Source of the DNA: Candidatus Doudnabacteria bacterium
GTDB lineage: Bacteria > Patescibacteriota > Doudnabacteria > UBA920 > 2-01-FULL-46-14
Length of the DNA: 32,165 bases
Direction: 5' to 3'
Assembly (NCBI GenBank): GCA_023246055.1
Contig: JAHFJD010000007.1
Location: 1-32,165, forward strand
Numbering within the stretch: the first letter of the stretch is position 1; every line of letters begins with the position of its first letter. Shown one piece after another: positions 7,708-16,056 of this stretch. Position numbers and translations under genes: made by a program. Below the pieces are notes generated by a model. The model saw only the letters and a list, made by a program, of their open reading frames with translations. It was not told the origin of the DNA and searched no databases.

Positions 7708-8076
7708 ATGGCTATGGAATATGATTTGGAAAAAAGGATCGATGATTATTCAGCCGAATTATTCGCAGATTTGGGTTTGGCTTCGCTATCGGAAGAAGGC
7801 AAGGCTGATCTGTACGCTCGACTCGAGGATCATTTGCACCGGGTGATTATTTCGGTACTGCGGCCGCTCGTAGATGACGGGAAAATCGCCAAACTCAAGC
7901 AAGCCCTCGATCACGAGGACTATCATCCGGCGGGCGAGATTTTGCGGGCACATCCGCAATACAAAAACGACTTGGAATCGAAAATTGAAGAAGAGTTTAA
8001 CAGGCTTAAATTAACAATCGCCGAGGAGCAAAAAAATGTCGGAACAGGAAAAGACCCCGCCAGGGAAGGAAACTAA
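7708..8076 (+). CDS. Conserved-looking hypothetical protein
   Basis: 122 aa, soluble, mostly helical and charged (DLEKRIDDYSAELFADLG...SLSEEGKADLYARLEDHLH). No catalytic motif or membrane helix. The start at 7708 is chosen because GGAG lies 6 nt before it and the promoter's start site is about 7696; 7714 is also possible. It is the first gene of a three-gene unit: its end overlaps the next gene by 41 nt. The position next to a coupling-type ATPase suggests a helper of that system, but this is inference. Family not recognised with certainty. Confidence 0.7.
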   Translation: MAMEYDLEKRIDDYSAELFADLGLASLSEEGKADLYARLEDHLHRVIISVLRPLVDDGKIAKLKQALDHEDYHPAGEILRAHPQYKNDLESKIEEEFNRLKLTIAEEQKNVGTGKDPAREGN

Positions 8077-8455
8077 GGTCCAGCCTCTGGAAGCAGGACA
8101 GGTACCACCAGAATCAAGCGTTGAGCGGGATTTGAGAGAACTGGAAGCAGTCGCGACGGCTGGGCAAGAGGAAAATTTGCATGAGTCAGCACAGCCGCCA
8201 GGTCATCCTTCGGCGCCTGAAATTCCAGTACCCCTGCCACACGAGGAGTTTATAGCTGTCCACCCGGCAGTAGCGGGTTTGAAAAATTTGAGATTCGAGA
8301 TCAAAGCTGGAGCCGAAACAGCAAAAGATTTGAGATTCGAGATCAAAGCTGGAGCCGAAACAGCAAAAGATTTGAATGATCTTGACGTACTTGAAACAAA
8401 AGTGAAACAAGTTCAGGGATTAGAAGGGGAAGTTACTGATCTTGAAATAACATGA
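8036..8455 (+). CDS. Hypothetical acidic protein with tandem 14-aa repeat
   Basis: 139 aa, no membrane segment. The first 90 residues are Glu/Pro-rich and likely disordered. Residues about 85-112 hold two identical copies of LRFEIKAGAETAKD, then a Leu/Asp/Val-rich tail (LNDLDVLETKVKQVQGLEG). The ATG has a GAGGAG Shine-Dalgarno inside the previous gene, and its stop overlaps the next ATG (ATGA at 8452). It looks like a linker or adaptor; no known domain is recognised. Confidence 0.7.
   Translation: MSEQEKTPPGKETKVQPLEAGQVPPESSVERDLRELEAVATAGQEENLHESAQPPGHPSAPEIPVPLPHEEFIAVHPAVAGLKNLRFEIKAGAETAKDLRFEIKAGAETAKDLNDLDVLETKVKQVQGLEGEVTDLEIT
8288..8371 (+). repeat. Perfect 42-bp tandem duplication
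   Basis: Two identical 42-bp units (8288-8329 and 8330-8371) encode two copies of a 14-residue segment. Identity at silent positions implies a recent duplication or ongoing unit-number change. Confidence 0.95.
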
Positions 8456-10962
8456 GTGATCCATTTCTAGTCATATTTTTTTTCCTGCTCCTCTTGGTTG
8501 TGGCGGGAGGCGTGGTTCTGTTTTGGTACCGCAGTAAAGTTCGCCGCGAGCTCGACGGACAGAGGCTCGTGGATTCGGTATTTCTTGAAGTCCTGATGAC
8601 GCGCGAAACTGGCAGTGCTGACAAGGAAAAAGAACCTGCAAAAGAAGAAAAGGAAATTATCGGAGTTGCCGAGCAGTTGTTCGCGACCCTGTCTCACCCG
8701 GAAAATCGGGGTTTTTCGATTTTCCTGCATGGCCGCGAAACCTTATCTTTTGAAATAGTGGCTATGCAGAAAAAGATTCATTTCCTGGTTTGTTGTCCAG
8801 CGCGGCTTCGCGATCTCGTTGAGAAGCAGATTCAAGCGCAGTATCCGACCGCGCAAATTGATCGTGTTTTGCCGCCGAAGGTCGTGAGATCTGGGGGAGG
8901 TATCTCGGCCATCGAACTCCGTTTACAAAAAAAATATTTTTATCCGATCAAGACTTACAAACTCATGGAGAGCGATCCGCTCAACTCTATCACGAGCAGT
9001 CTCTCCAAGCTTTCCGAAGAGGAAGCGGCAGCCGTGCAATTCATCCTCAGCCCCGCGTCTTTGGGCTGGCGAAGCCGTATCCTGCGGCGAGCCCGGGAAA
9101 TACAGAAAGGTGGGAGCATTTACGCTCACGATAACCCATTGCTCAAAGGCCTGCATATCTTCATGACTGCCATGACCGATGCCTTTCACAATGTTTCATC
9201 AAACAAGCGTAGCCCCGAGTCAAAGCTCGATCCATACCAGGAGCGTCAGCCCTTGACCCCTCTCCAGCAAGACGCAGTGAAAAAGCTCGAGGAGAAAGCT
9301 TCAAAAAACGCATTCGAGGCAAACCTCCGCATTGTGATTTCCTCCCGCGACAGTGAAATGGCCGGAAGCCATATGCGTAATATGATCGCATCCTTTATGC
9401 AGTTCACACAGTCACCGTTTAACGGTTTTCGCGTTTTGAACAAGAGCACAGCGAGAGTTGTTCGCGATTTTGTGTTTCGGTCCCTGAAATCGAGAATCTT
9501 CGGGAAAATGATTCTCAATACCGAGGAATGCGCGAGTATTTATCATTTCCCCACAAAATATATTCAAACTCCGAACGTCCGGTGGCTCTCGGCCAAGCGG
9601 GCGCCAGCGCCAGTAAACATTCCTGCGGAAGGCTTGCTTTTGGGGCTCAACAATTACCGCGGGGTGCGGTCTGAAATCCGGATCGCCCGCGACGACCGAC
9701 GTCGTCACATGTATATCATTGGCCGGACCGGCACTGGTAAATCAGAATTCATCAAAAACATGGTAGCGCAAGACATCCAGGCCGGAGAGGGTGTGGCTGT
9801 TGTTGATCCTCACGGCGACCTCGTTGAAGCGCTTCTTTTAGAGGTCCCGAAAGAGCGGGCGGATGATGTCGTGCTGTTTGAACCATTTGATATGGATCGG
9901 CCGATGGGCCTGAATATGCTCGAGGTGGCAAGCGACGAGGAAAAGGATTTTGCGGTCCAGGAAATGATTGAGATTTTTTATAAACTTTTCCCGCCGGAAA
10001 TGATTGGTCCGATGTTTGAACACAATATGCGCAACGTGATGCTCACTCTCATGGCTGACAAGCAGTACCCCGGGACCATTGCAGAGATTCCGCGAATGTT
10101 TACTGATCCCGAGTTTCAACGTTACAAGGTCGAAAAGGTCAGTGACGTCGTGGTCCGGGCATTTTGGGAGCAGGAAATGGCTAAAACCAGTGATTTTCAC
10201 AAATCGGAAATGCTCGGATATCTTATCTCCAAGGTTGGCCGGTTTGTGGAAAACGAAATGATGCGCAACATCATCGGCCAGCCGCATTCGGCTTTCAATC
10301 TCCGGCAAATCATGGACGAAGGCAAGATATTGCTCATCAATTTGTCCAAAGGCAAAACCGGTGAAGTGAACTCCAAACTCTTGGGACTGATCATCGTCTC
10401 GAAACTGCAGATGGCTGCGCTCTCGCGCGCTGATCTTCCGGAATCAGAGCGCCGCGATTTTTATCTGTACATCGATGAATTTCAGAATTTTGTGACGGAT
10501 AGCATTGCGACCATCTTGTCCGAGGCTCGGAAATACAAATTGAACCTGATCATGGCGCATCAGTATATTTCCCAGCTGGTTGCGGATAATAACACGAAGA
10601 TTCGCGATGCAGTGTTTGGCAACGCGGGCACTGTGGTGGCGTTCCGCATCGGCGTGGAGGACGCGGAAATTCTGTCCCGCGAATTTGCTCCCGTATTCAA
10701 CGAATTTGATGTCATCAACATCGACCGGTTTAACGCCTACATAAAACTCATGATTGCCGGGTCAGGTTCCCGGCCGTTTAATCTCGCGACTTTGCCGCCT
10801 CACCCGATGGTACCTGGGAAGATTGAAGCCGCGGCGGCATTGAAGAAGCTTTCCAAACTCAAATATGGCAGACCCAGAGCCGAGGTGGAAGCAGATATTG
10901 CGGCAAGCGCGAAGCTTGGCAAACTTACGGCTCCCTCTGGAGCTGTGGAGCGCAGCGCATGA
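8452..10962 (+). CDS. Type IV coupling/VirB4-like ATPase, membrane-anchored
   Basis: 836 aa. One N-terminal transmembrane helix (about residues 5-27) is followed by a basic segment and a roughly 370-residue domain without recognised motifs. The ATPase domain has Walker A GRTGTGKS (424-431), VAVVDPHGD shortly after, and Walker B FYLYIDEFQNF (D675/E676), then LIMAHQYISQL, a typical TraD/TraG/VirB4 motif. Such proteins pump DNA or protein through an envelope channel. No relaxase, VirB-like channel genes or pilins are in the window, so this is an isolated coupling-type ATPase, a pattern I recall from Patescibacteria. It is the last gene of the unit starting at 7661. Function in DNA uptake, secretion or surface traffic is inferred only. 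Confidence 0.85.
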   Translation: MSDPFLVIFFFLLLLVVAGGVVLFWYRSKVRRELDGQRLVDSVFLEVLMTRETGSADKEKEPAKEEKEIIGVAEQLFATLSHPENRGFSIFLHGRETLSFEIVAMQKKIHFLVCCPARLRDLVEKQIQAQYPTAQIDRVLPPKVVRSGGGISAIELRLQKKYFYPIKTYKLMESDPLNSITSSLSKLSEEEAAAVQFILSPASLGWRSRILRRAREIQKGGSIYAHDNPLLKGLHIFMTAMTDAFHNVSSNKRSPESKLDPYQERQPLTPLQQDAVKKLEEKASKNAFEANLRIVISSRDSEMAGSHMRNMIASFMQFTQSPFNGFRVLNKSTARVVRDFVFRSLKSRIFGKMILNTEECASIYHFPTKYIQTPNVRWLSAKRAPAPVNIPAEGLLLGLNNYRGVRSEIRIARDDRRRHMYIIGRTGTGKSEFIKNMVAQDIQAGEGVAVVDPHGDLVEALLLEVPKERADDVVLFEPFDMDRPMGLNMLEVASDEEKDFAVQEMIEIFYKLFPPEMIGPMFEHNMRNVMLTLMADKQYPGTIAEIPRMFTDPEFQRYKVEKVSDVVVRAFWEQEMAKTSDFHKSEMLGYLISKVGRFVENEMMRNIIGQPHSAFNLRQIMDEGKILLINLSKGKTGEVNSKLLGLIIVSKLQMAALSRADLPESERRDFYLYIDEFQNFVTDSIATILSEARKYKLNLIMAHQYISQLVADNNTKIRDAVFGNAGTVVAFRIGVEDAEILSREFAPVFNEFDVINIDRFNAYIKLMIAGSGSRPFNLATLPPHPMVPGKIEAAAALKKLSKLKYGRPRAEVEADIAASAKLGKLTAPSGAVERSA

Positions 10963-10991
10963 ATCTCGCGACTAGCAGGGGGAATAAGCAT

Positions 10992-11020
10992 TTGCTTTAT
11001 TGGACTTGGCCTGTTATAAT
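10992..11020 (+). promoter_or_regulatory. Promoter of the 11082 gene
   Basis: TTGCTT (10992-10997), 17 nt, TATAAT (11015-11020), with an extended TGT just before the -10. The start site would be near 11027, giving a leader of about 55 nt without a clear Shine-Dalgarno. Confidence 0.75.
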
Positions 11021-11081
11021 CAGACGGCAAGCTTTCAGCTGACGTTTTTTGATACAAAAGTAAATTTAATACCAAAATTCT

Positions 11082-11684
11082 GTGGATAAGCTATCGAATC
11101 TCGCGCTTTTAAGCCAAATGCTCGAAAGCGCGGAAAAAAATATTCAGTCCGCCAAACAACTCCTCCACGAAATCATGGGTACGAGGAGTTCGGTTCAGAG
11201 TATCACGGATAAAGCCAAGACCGTGGCAGTGTCGAGTGGTGGCAAAATCATCGAGGGGGTGTTTGATGGCCAGAACATGATGGGTCCGGATGGCAAAAAA
11301 TATCCGGTGCCGGCAAACTATGCTTCCAAATCGAAACTCATCGAGGGTGATGTGCTCAAACTTACTATTGCGGACGATGGCTCGTTTATCTATAAACAAA
11401 TCGGGCCCGTGGAGCGAGTCAAGAAACTTGGTGTGCTGTCGCAAACAGAAAACGGTGAATATCGCGTGGTGGCGGACGGCAAGAGTTTTCGCGTGCTCCT
11501 GGCCTCGCTTACTTATTTCAAGGCTGAACCGGGCGACCAAGTGACAATCATTGTGCCGCAAAACGGGGAAACGGATTGGGCCGCCGTGGAAAACGTGATT
11601 AAGGCTGACGGTCTATCAGTGGATGCCCCTTCCGCAGCCGCAAGCGCCGAAGACATTGACCGTGATCTTGAGCTCGGGGAGTAA
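11082..11684 (+). CDS. Conserved hypothetical protein (Patescibacteria-type)
   Basis: 200 aa, soluble. An N-terminal helical part (MDKLSNLALLSQMLESAEKN) is followed by a beta-rich part (KIIEGVFDGQNMMGPDGKKY, GDVLKLTIADDGSFIYKQIG, YFKAEPGDQVTIIVPQ) that looks like small beta-barrels, and an Ala-rich acidic tail. The start is GTG at 11082; no upstream alternative is better. It has its own promoter and follows the coupling ATPase. The beta part might bind nucleic acid, but nothing diagnostic is visible. Confidence 0.75.
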   Translation: MDKLSNLALLSQMLESAEKNIQSAKQLLHEIMGTRSSVQSITDKAKTVAVSSGGKIIEGVFDGQNMMGPDGKKYPVPANYASKSKLIEGDVLKLTIADDGSFIYKQIGPVERVKKLGVLSQTENGEYRVVADGKSFRVLLASLTYFKAEPGDQVTIIVPQNGETDWAAVENVIKADGLSVDAPSAAASAEDIDRDLELGE

Positions 11685-11845
11685 GAGCCTGTTGAAAAAC
11701 TTGCTTTTGAGATAAAATGTTCAGAATTTTGAGCGAAAACTTTGAAAAAAGCGGAAGCGATGCCAGAGCATCGATGAGCCTTTTGAAAAGTTTGCAGCCT
11801 AAATTCTGACATTTTAGCCAAATCTGAAGTTATTAAACAGGCTCT
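11684..11845. mobile_element. MITE-like palindromic element, copy 1
   Basis: Terminal inverted repeats AGAGCCTGTT (11684-11693) and AACAGGCTCT (11836-11845) are perfect. The inner arms also pair over most of their length (ACTT.., AAAATGT, CAGAATTT, AAACTTT blocks), so the whole 162 bp can fold into a long hairpin. If the ends are GAGCC/GGCTC, both flanks read TAA, a candidate 3-bp target duplication. It encodes no protein. It fills the gap between the 11082 and 11851 genes; the left end includes the last base of the TAA stop. Confidence 0.8.
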
Positions 11846-11850
11846 AAGAC

Positions 11851-12462
11851 GTGGGGTTTAAAAAAAAGGATTTTTGGGTAAGCATCATAACCGGTTTGAT
11901 AACTGGATTTTCTGTGTGGCAAATCGCGAATTTTTTGGGAGTCCAACGAATCGCGAATCTGTCATTTGCGTGGCTGCTTGTTGTAGTTCCTGTATCGTGG
12001 ATCTTGGGCGTTAACCTGGGTTATGTTTTGGGGAGGTTTGTTCCGTTTTTCAGTCAATTTGGCAAATTTGCCGCCATCGGGTTTACCAATGCGGCTGTGG
12101 ATTTTGGGATTTTGTATCTGCTCATTGGCATTTCCGGAAACGCTTCCGGTTATTTTTATGTGGGTTTCAAAACCTTGTCTTTTGTTTTTGCCGCTATACA
12201 TAGCTATTTGTGGAATAAATTCTGGGTTTTTGAATCAGGTGACTCACAAAAGCTTGGGCGGGAGATGGGCAGATTCCTTTTGATCACAATTTCCGCGGCA
12301 ATCATCAACGTGCTCGCGGCAGCAATCGTAGTCAACGTTATTGGTCCAAAGTTCGGTTTTATGGCAGAGGCCTGGGCCGGCATTGGTGCAGCCGTTGGTT
12401 CTGCCACAGCGCTGGTGTTCAGCTTCGTGGGCTTCCGCACAGTCGTATTTCGCCAGCGTTAA
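11851..12462 (+). CDS. GtrA-like membrane protein
   Basis: 203 aa. An extra N-terminal two-helix part (residues about 9-27 and 36-60) precedes the four-helix GtrA domain, marked by FGKFAAIGFTNAAVDFGILY, the central SFVFAAIHSYLWNKFWVFES and a closing FVGFRTVVF. GtrA-type proteins are thought to flip or help use polyprenyl-linked sugars. The start is GTG at 11851, 6 nt after the MITE, without a Shine-Dalgarno; the true start could differ. With the polyprenyl-phosphate transferases in the window this suggests surface glycan work. Confidence 0.8.
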   Translation: MGFKKKDFWVSIITGLITGFSVWQIANFLGVQRIANLSFAWLLVVVPVSWILGVNLGYVLGRFVPFFSQFGKFAAIGFTNAAVDFGILYLLIGISGNASGYFYVGFKTLSFVFAAIHSYLWNKFWVFESGDSQKLGREMGRFLLITISAAIINVLAAAIVVNVIGPKFGFMAEAWAGIGAAVGSATALVFSFVGFRTVVFRQR

Positions 12463-12501
12463 AAGCAGGCTCTAATTTTGCAAATAGTGTAAAATTAGCA
12501 C

Positions 12502-13704
12502 ATGGATTACTGTCCTTATTGTCTGCCCACTAAACGCCGGTCCCACTGGGGTTTACATAGCGAATATTACATGGACAAAATCCGCCGGACGCTTATGCGG
12601 CCAGTGGATTTGATAGTCGGTGTCGTGATGCCAAAAGGGGACTGGCTTTGGGAAAAAATTTTGATATTTTTCAGTTTTTTTGGTCTCATAAAATTTGTGG
12701 GTGACCCGCCGCGCGAGCAGATTTTTAACCGCAGCCTCATCATTCTTGATGAAGCGAAAAAGCGGGGGATTGAGGTCGAGGCCATAAAAATTTTCGGTAA
12801 TTTTAAAAATGAATATCGCTACCGGTTACCGGGTCTGCGAGCCGGCGCATGGCGGTATTTTGAGGCTAATCCTCTGGCTGATGAGCACCGCAGTCTTTCT
12901 GATCACAAAGGCAGTTTTAAAAAATTGATGCGCAAAGCAGGTGTGCCAGTGCCAGAAGGCCAACTGTTCACCCGCCAGAGGCGGGCAATCGGCTACGCGG
13001 AAATTTTGGGGTTTCCACTGGTGGTGAAACCAGCTACCGGGTCACTTGGGTATCATTCAACATACGAGATTCAAAACCAGAATGAATTAAAAAGAGCTAT
13101 GGAGATTGCGCAAATTTTCCGTCCGGATTTTATTGTTGAGCGGCATATCCTCGGCGAAAATTTTCGCGCGACAGTTATCGGCCGCCAGCAGGTGTTTGTG
13201 TGCGGCAAGGATCGCGCAAACGTGGTGGGAGACGGGCGTTCCACGATTGGGGAGCTTATTGACGAAAAAAATTCCGATCCGAGAAGAGGAGATTATGGTC
13301 CAAAAAATGTGACTTTGCACAAGATTCCAAAAGATCACGCTATGTTGAGAGCGAGCCTCGCAGAGCAAAATCTCGATTTTGATTTTGTGCCGCTTCCCGG
13401 ACAAAAAATCTATTTGTTTAAAGATTTTGTGCCAGGCAGTGGCATAGATTTTGTAAATATCACAGGCAGAGTACACAAGGAAAATCTCGAATTGTTTTTG
13501 AAAGCTGCACGGGTCCTGGAAACCGATCTTGTTGGATTTGACCTTATTGCCGAGGATATGACACGTCCCTATTACGCACAAACCTTTGCCATGCTCGAAG
13601 CCAACAGCCTGCCATATCTCGACCTCCACCAATTTCCCTCGCACGGCGAGCCTTCTGATATCGCCAAAATCGTGTGGGATGTGACGATGGAAAAGCTGCT
13701 ATAA
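12502..13704 (+). CDS. ATP-grasp ligase, cyanophycin-synthetase-like
   Basis: 400 aa. The N-terminus has a CPYC pair (residues 4-7) and a roughly 120-residue region without known motifs. The ATP-grasp core starts with SDHKGSFKKLMRKAGVPVPE, then FPLVVKPATGSLGYHST (ATP lid), VERHILGENFRATVIG, and NVVGDGRSTIGELI, which strongly recalls the VTGDG..T..ELI stretch of CphA and GshAB. The metal-binding end is MLEANSLPYLDLHQFP. These enzymes join an amino acid or peptide carboxylate to an amine with ATP. No Mur-ligase half is present, so it is not a full cyanophycin synthetase; the product is unknown. A short hairpin repeat (CCCGCC-aga-GGCGGG) lies in the gene near 12971. TAAAAT ends 6 nt before the ATG, hinting at a leaderless message, but lacks a clear -35. 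Confidence 0.8.
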   Translation: MDYCPYCLPTKRRSHWGLHSEYYMDKIRRTLMRPVDLIVGVVMPKGDWLWEKILIFFSFFGLIKFVGDPPREQIFNRSLIILDEAKKRGIEVEAIKIFGNFKNEYRYRLPGLRAGAWRYFEANPLADEHRSLSDHKGSFKKLMRKAGVPVPEGQLFTRQRRAIGYAEILGFPLVVKPATGSLGYHSTYEIQNQNELKRAMEIAQIFRPDFIVERHILGENFRATVIGRQQVFVCGKDRANVVGDGRSTIGELIDEKNSDPRRGDYGPKNVTLHKIPKDHAMLRASLAEQNLDFDFVPLPGQKIYLFKDFVPGSGIDFVNITGRVHKENLELFLKAARVLETDLVGFDLIAEDMTRPYYAQTFAMLEANSLPYLDLHQFPSHGEPSDIAKIVWDVTMEKLL

Positions 13705-13705
13705 T
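13697..13705 (+). promoter_or_regulatory. Extended -10 of the PP2C gene
   Basis: TGC plus TATAAT (13700-13705), overlapping the stop codon of the ATP-grasp gene and ending 6 nt before the next ATG. No good -35. Position predicts a leaderless transcript. Confidence 0.5.
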
Positions 13706-13711
13706 AGGGAT

Positions 13712-14503
13712 ATGGACAGACCAAAATACTACTGCGCAAACTGTGGGAGCGAGCAACACCCGACAGAAGCCCACGAAACCTCCCAGATCGAGTCTGAAGG
13801 GGGAAAAATGCATGTTGAATTCGGCGCCGCAATAGACAACAAAGCGCACGGACAAGACCACTATTTTATGAACACGGAACAACGCGCAATAGGTGTGTTT
13901 GATGGAGTTTCAGTAGGTCCTGGTGACGGAGGTCGAGCGGCGCGGTTGGCTGGGAGTCTTGGTGATAAATCGATGTCTACGGTTGCCAGGCAGACTGACA
14001 CAGATGACAATAAGCTCGTTGATTTGGAATACGATATGGCCAAGGTTCTGCGTGGGATAAATGAACAAATCAGGAATGCGAGAGATGGTGGGGAAGATAT
14101 TGGTGATACAATGGCTACAATCGCCAAAGTTGTGGAGGATCAGGGTCGTCAAAAGGTTGTGTGGGCGCACGTCGGTGATTCGCGAATCTATCACATCCGC
14201 GGAAATACTATCACGCGAATCAGCGCAGACGATACTCCTGTGGGCGAACTTTTCAAGCGAGGGATGATTATTATGGATAAAGCGGATAATCACCCGCGCC
14301 GCAACGAATACAACCTCGCCCTTGGCGCAGAACAAACGATCGCGCCGCAACAGGGCTCGTTTGAGTTGGAAGATGGGGATGTTGTAATGCTCACAACAGA
14401 TGGAATACATGATGTACTTTACGATTTGGCGAGCGTTAGGGAGAGAAAAAAAAGAGACGACGCAACCGCAGTTTTGTTAAAATTCGGGACGAAAAAAGTT
14501 TAA
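13712..14503 (+). CDS. PP2C-type protein phosphatase, reduced
   Basis: 263 aa. A short N-terminal zinc-knuckle-like stretch (YCANCGSEQHPTEAH) leads into a PPM/PP2C domain that removes phosphate from Ser/Thr. Landmarks are GQDHYF, IGVFDGVSVGPGDGG (metal Asp and Gly), VWAHVGDSRIYHI, VVMLTTDGIHDVL and RDDATAVLLKF, which stands for the usual SDN.T motif. The segment between TDG and DDAT is much shorter than in most relatives, removing the last helix pair. The ATG at 13712 is 7 nt after the ATP-grasp stop. No cognate kinase gene is seen in the window. A strong terminator follows. Confidence 0.85.
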   Translation: MDRPKYYCANCGSEQHPTEAHETSQIESEGGKMHVEFGAAIDNKAHGQDHYFMNTEQRAIGVFDGVSVGPGDGGRAARLAGSLGDKSMSTVARQTDTDDNKLVDLEYDMAKVLRGINEQIRNARDGGEDIGDTMATIAKVVEDQGRQKVVWAHVGDSRIYHIRGNTITRISADDTPVGELFKRGMIIMDKADNHPRRNEYNLALGAEQTIAPQQGSFELEDGDVVMLTTDGIHDVLYDLASVRERKKRDDATAVLLKFGTKKV

Positions 14504-14540
14504 AAAGCCGTGCGGCGCATGTCGCGAGGCTTTTATTTTT
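14502..14540 (+). terminator. Terminator after the PP2C gene
   Basis: AAAAAGCC (14502-14509) pairs with GGCTTTT (14528-14534), extended inward by a GTGCG/CGCG(A) part, and is followed by ATTTTT. Confidence 0.8.
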
Positions 14541-14592
14541 GTGATATAATTTAACAAAGTTTATATTATCTTATTTCATAATTTTTAATGGG

Positions 14593-16056
14593 GTGAGTGA
14601 AGTTTTATACCGTAAATATCGGCCGCAGAGGTTTTCCGAGGTCGTGGGACAGAAAACCATCAAAACCATCCTGCAAAATGCAGTGCGCCTCCAAAAGCCC
14701 GCGCACGCATATTTGTTTTGCGGGCCTCGCGGCGTCGGCAAAACCACGCTCGCGCGTATTTTGGCCAAAGCCGTGAACTGCAAGGAGGTGAAAGACGGCG
14801 AGCCATGCAACGGGTGCTTGAATTGCGTCGCGATTCAAGAGGGCCGGTTTCTTGATCTTCTCGAAATAGATGCTGCGAGCTACACAGGCGTCGAGAATAT
14901 TCGGGACATCATCGAGCACGTGAAATTTTCGCCGAGCATCGGTCGCTATAAAGTGTTTATTATCGATGAGGTACACATGCTCTCCAAAGCCGCTTTCAAC
15001 GCGCTCCTCAAAACCCTGGAAGAGCCGCCTGCCCACGCCATATTCGTCCTGGCCACGACAGAAATTAACAAAGTCCCTGCGACTATTATTTCCCGGTCCC
15101 AGCGGTTTGATTTCCGGCGAATGTCTGTGTCCGAGATTTTGGAGATTTTTGACAAAATTATTGCCGACACAACTCTGAAAATCGAGCCAGAAGCCGAAAA
15201 ACTCATCGCCGGGGCAGCCGATGGCAGTCTACGGGATGGTTTGTCGATTCTCGATCAGATCGCGAGCTTCGGCAGTACCAATATCACTTCCTCCGAGGTT
15301 GAGGAAATCCTCGGACTCGTCAGGCTTTCGACCTCGCAACTTTTTTTGGATTTGATTATTTCAGAAAACCGCGCTGGGGCTGTGAAGTTCGTAAAAGACA
15401 TAAGCTTTGAAGGGCGGGATCTCGTGCAGTTCACCCGTAGCGTTTTAGAGTATTTGCGTTTGGTGCTGCTGGTCAGAGTCGACGAAAAAAATTTAGCGGA
15501 AATTGGACTCGCGGCTGAAGAGGCAGCTAAACTTCGGCAGCAAGCCACGGCCATGAGCCCAGTTAAATTGTCGGCCACAATTCGTGAGATGTTGGAAGCA
15601 TTTCGGCAATCAAAACTCACGCCTGTGGCGGAAATGCCGCTCCTCATGGCAGTGCTGGCTCTGACACCCGAAAAAACTAATATCGAGGTTTTGCCGCAAG
15701 AAACCAAAAGTCCCACTACCAGCTACTCACTACCAACTACTATTCTAGACCTCGGCATGATAGTAGACCGCTGGGCAGACGTTCTGGCCAAAGTGAAAGA
15801 ATATAATCATTCGCTCATCTCGAGTCTGCGTCTGGGGCGGATTTTGAAAATCGAGAATGCTGATCTCGTATTGGTGTTTCCGTACAGCTTTCATCGCGAT
15901 ACGATTGACGCGCGCAAAAATCGAATCGTTTTGGAGCAGGTCCTCGATGAAGTATTTGGCCAGAAGCTCCGTGTTAAAGTGTTTTTGGAGAAGGACATCA
16001 AAGAAGAAAATGATCTGCTTGCAGAAGCCGTGAAAGTACTGGGTAAAGGGATATGA
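14593..16056 (+). CDS. dnaX: DNA polymerase III subunit gamma/tau
   Basis: 487 aa clamp-loader ATPase. Canonical N-terminus LYRKYRPQRFSEVVGQ, Walker A GPRGVGKT (44-51), a four-Cys zinc module (C63, C72, C75, C78), Walker B IIDEVHML and the sensor/SRC region TIISRSQRFDF. The start is GTG at 14593, four residues before the conserved LYRKYRP. A low-complexity repeat at 15715-15745 encodes SPTTSYSLPTT in the linker before the C-terminal tau-like domain. TATAAT (14545-14550) and CATAAT (14577-14582) lie upstream. The stop overlaps the next ATG (ATGA). I saw no slippery poly-A of the kind used for tau/gamma frameshifting. Confidence 0.95.
   Translation: MSEVLYRKYRPQRFSEVVGQKTIKTILQNAVRLQKPAHAYLFCGPRGVGKTTLARILAKAVNCKEVKDGEPCNGCLNCVAIQEGRFLDLLEIDAASYTGVENIRDIIEHVKFSPSIGRYKVFIIDEVHMLSKAAFNALLKTLEEPPAHAIFVLATTEINKVPATIISRSQRFDFRRMSVSEILEIFDKIIADTTLKIEPEAEKLIAGAADGSLRDGLSILDQIASFGSTNITSSEVEEILGLVRLSTSQLFLDLIISENRAGAVKFVKDISFEGRDLVQFTRSVLEYLRLVLLVRVDEKNLAEIGLAAEEAAKLRQQATAMSPVKLSATIREMLEAFRQSKLTPVAEMPLLMAVLALTPEKTNIEVLPQETKSPTTSYSLPTTILDLGMIVDRWADVLAKVKEYNHSLISSLRLGRILKIENADLVLVFPYSFHRDTIDARKNRIVLEQVLDEVFGQKLRVKVFLEKDIKEENDLLAEAVKVLGKGI

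Noticed and set aside
13087-13644. 185-aa minus-strand open frame
   Set aside because: It lies wholly opposite the ATP-grasp gene, has no recognisable motif, and is explained by codon bias of the true gene.
14593-16056. Programmed frameshift in dnaX
   Set aside because: No A-rich slippery heptamer with a downstream hairpin was seen near the end of the ATPase region.
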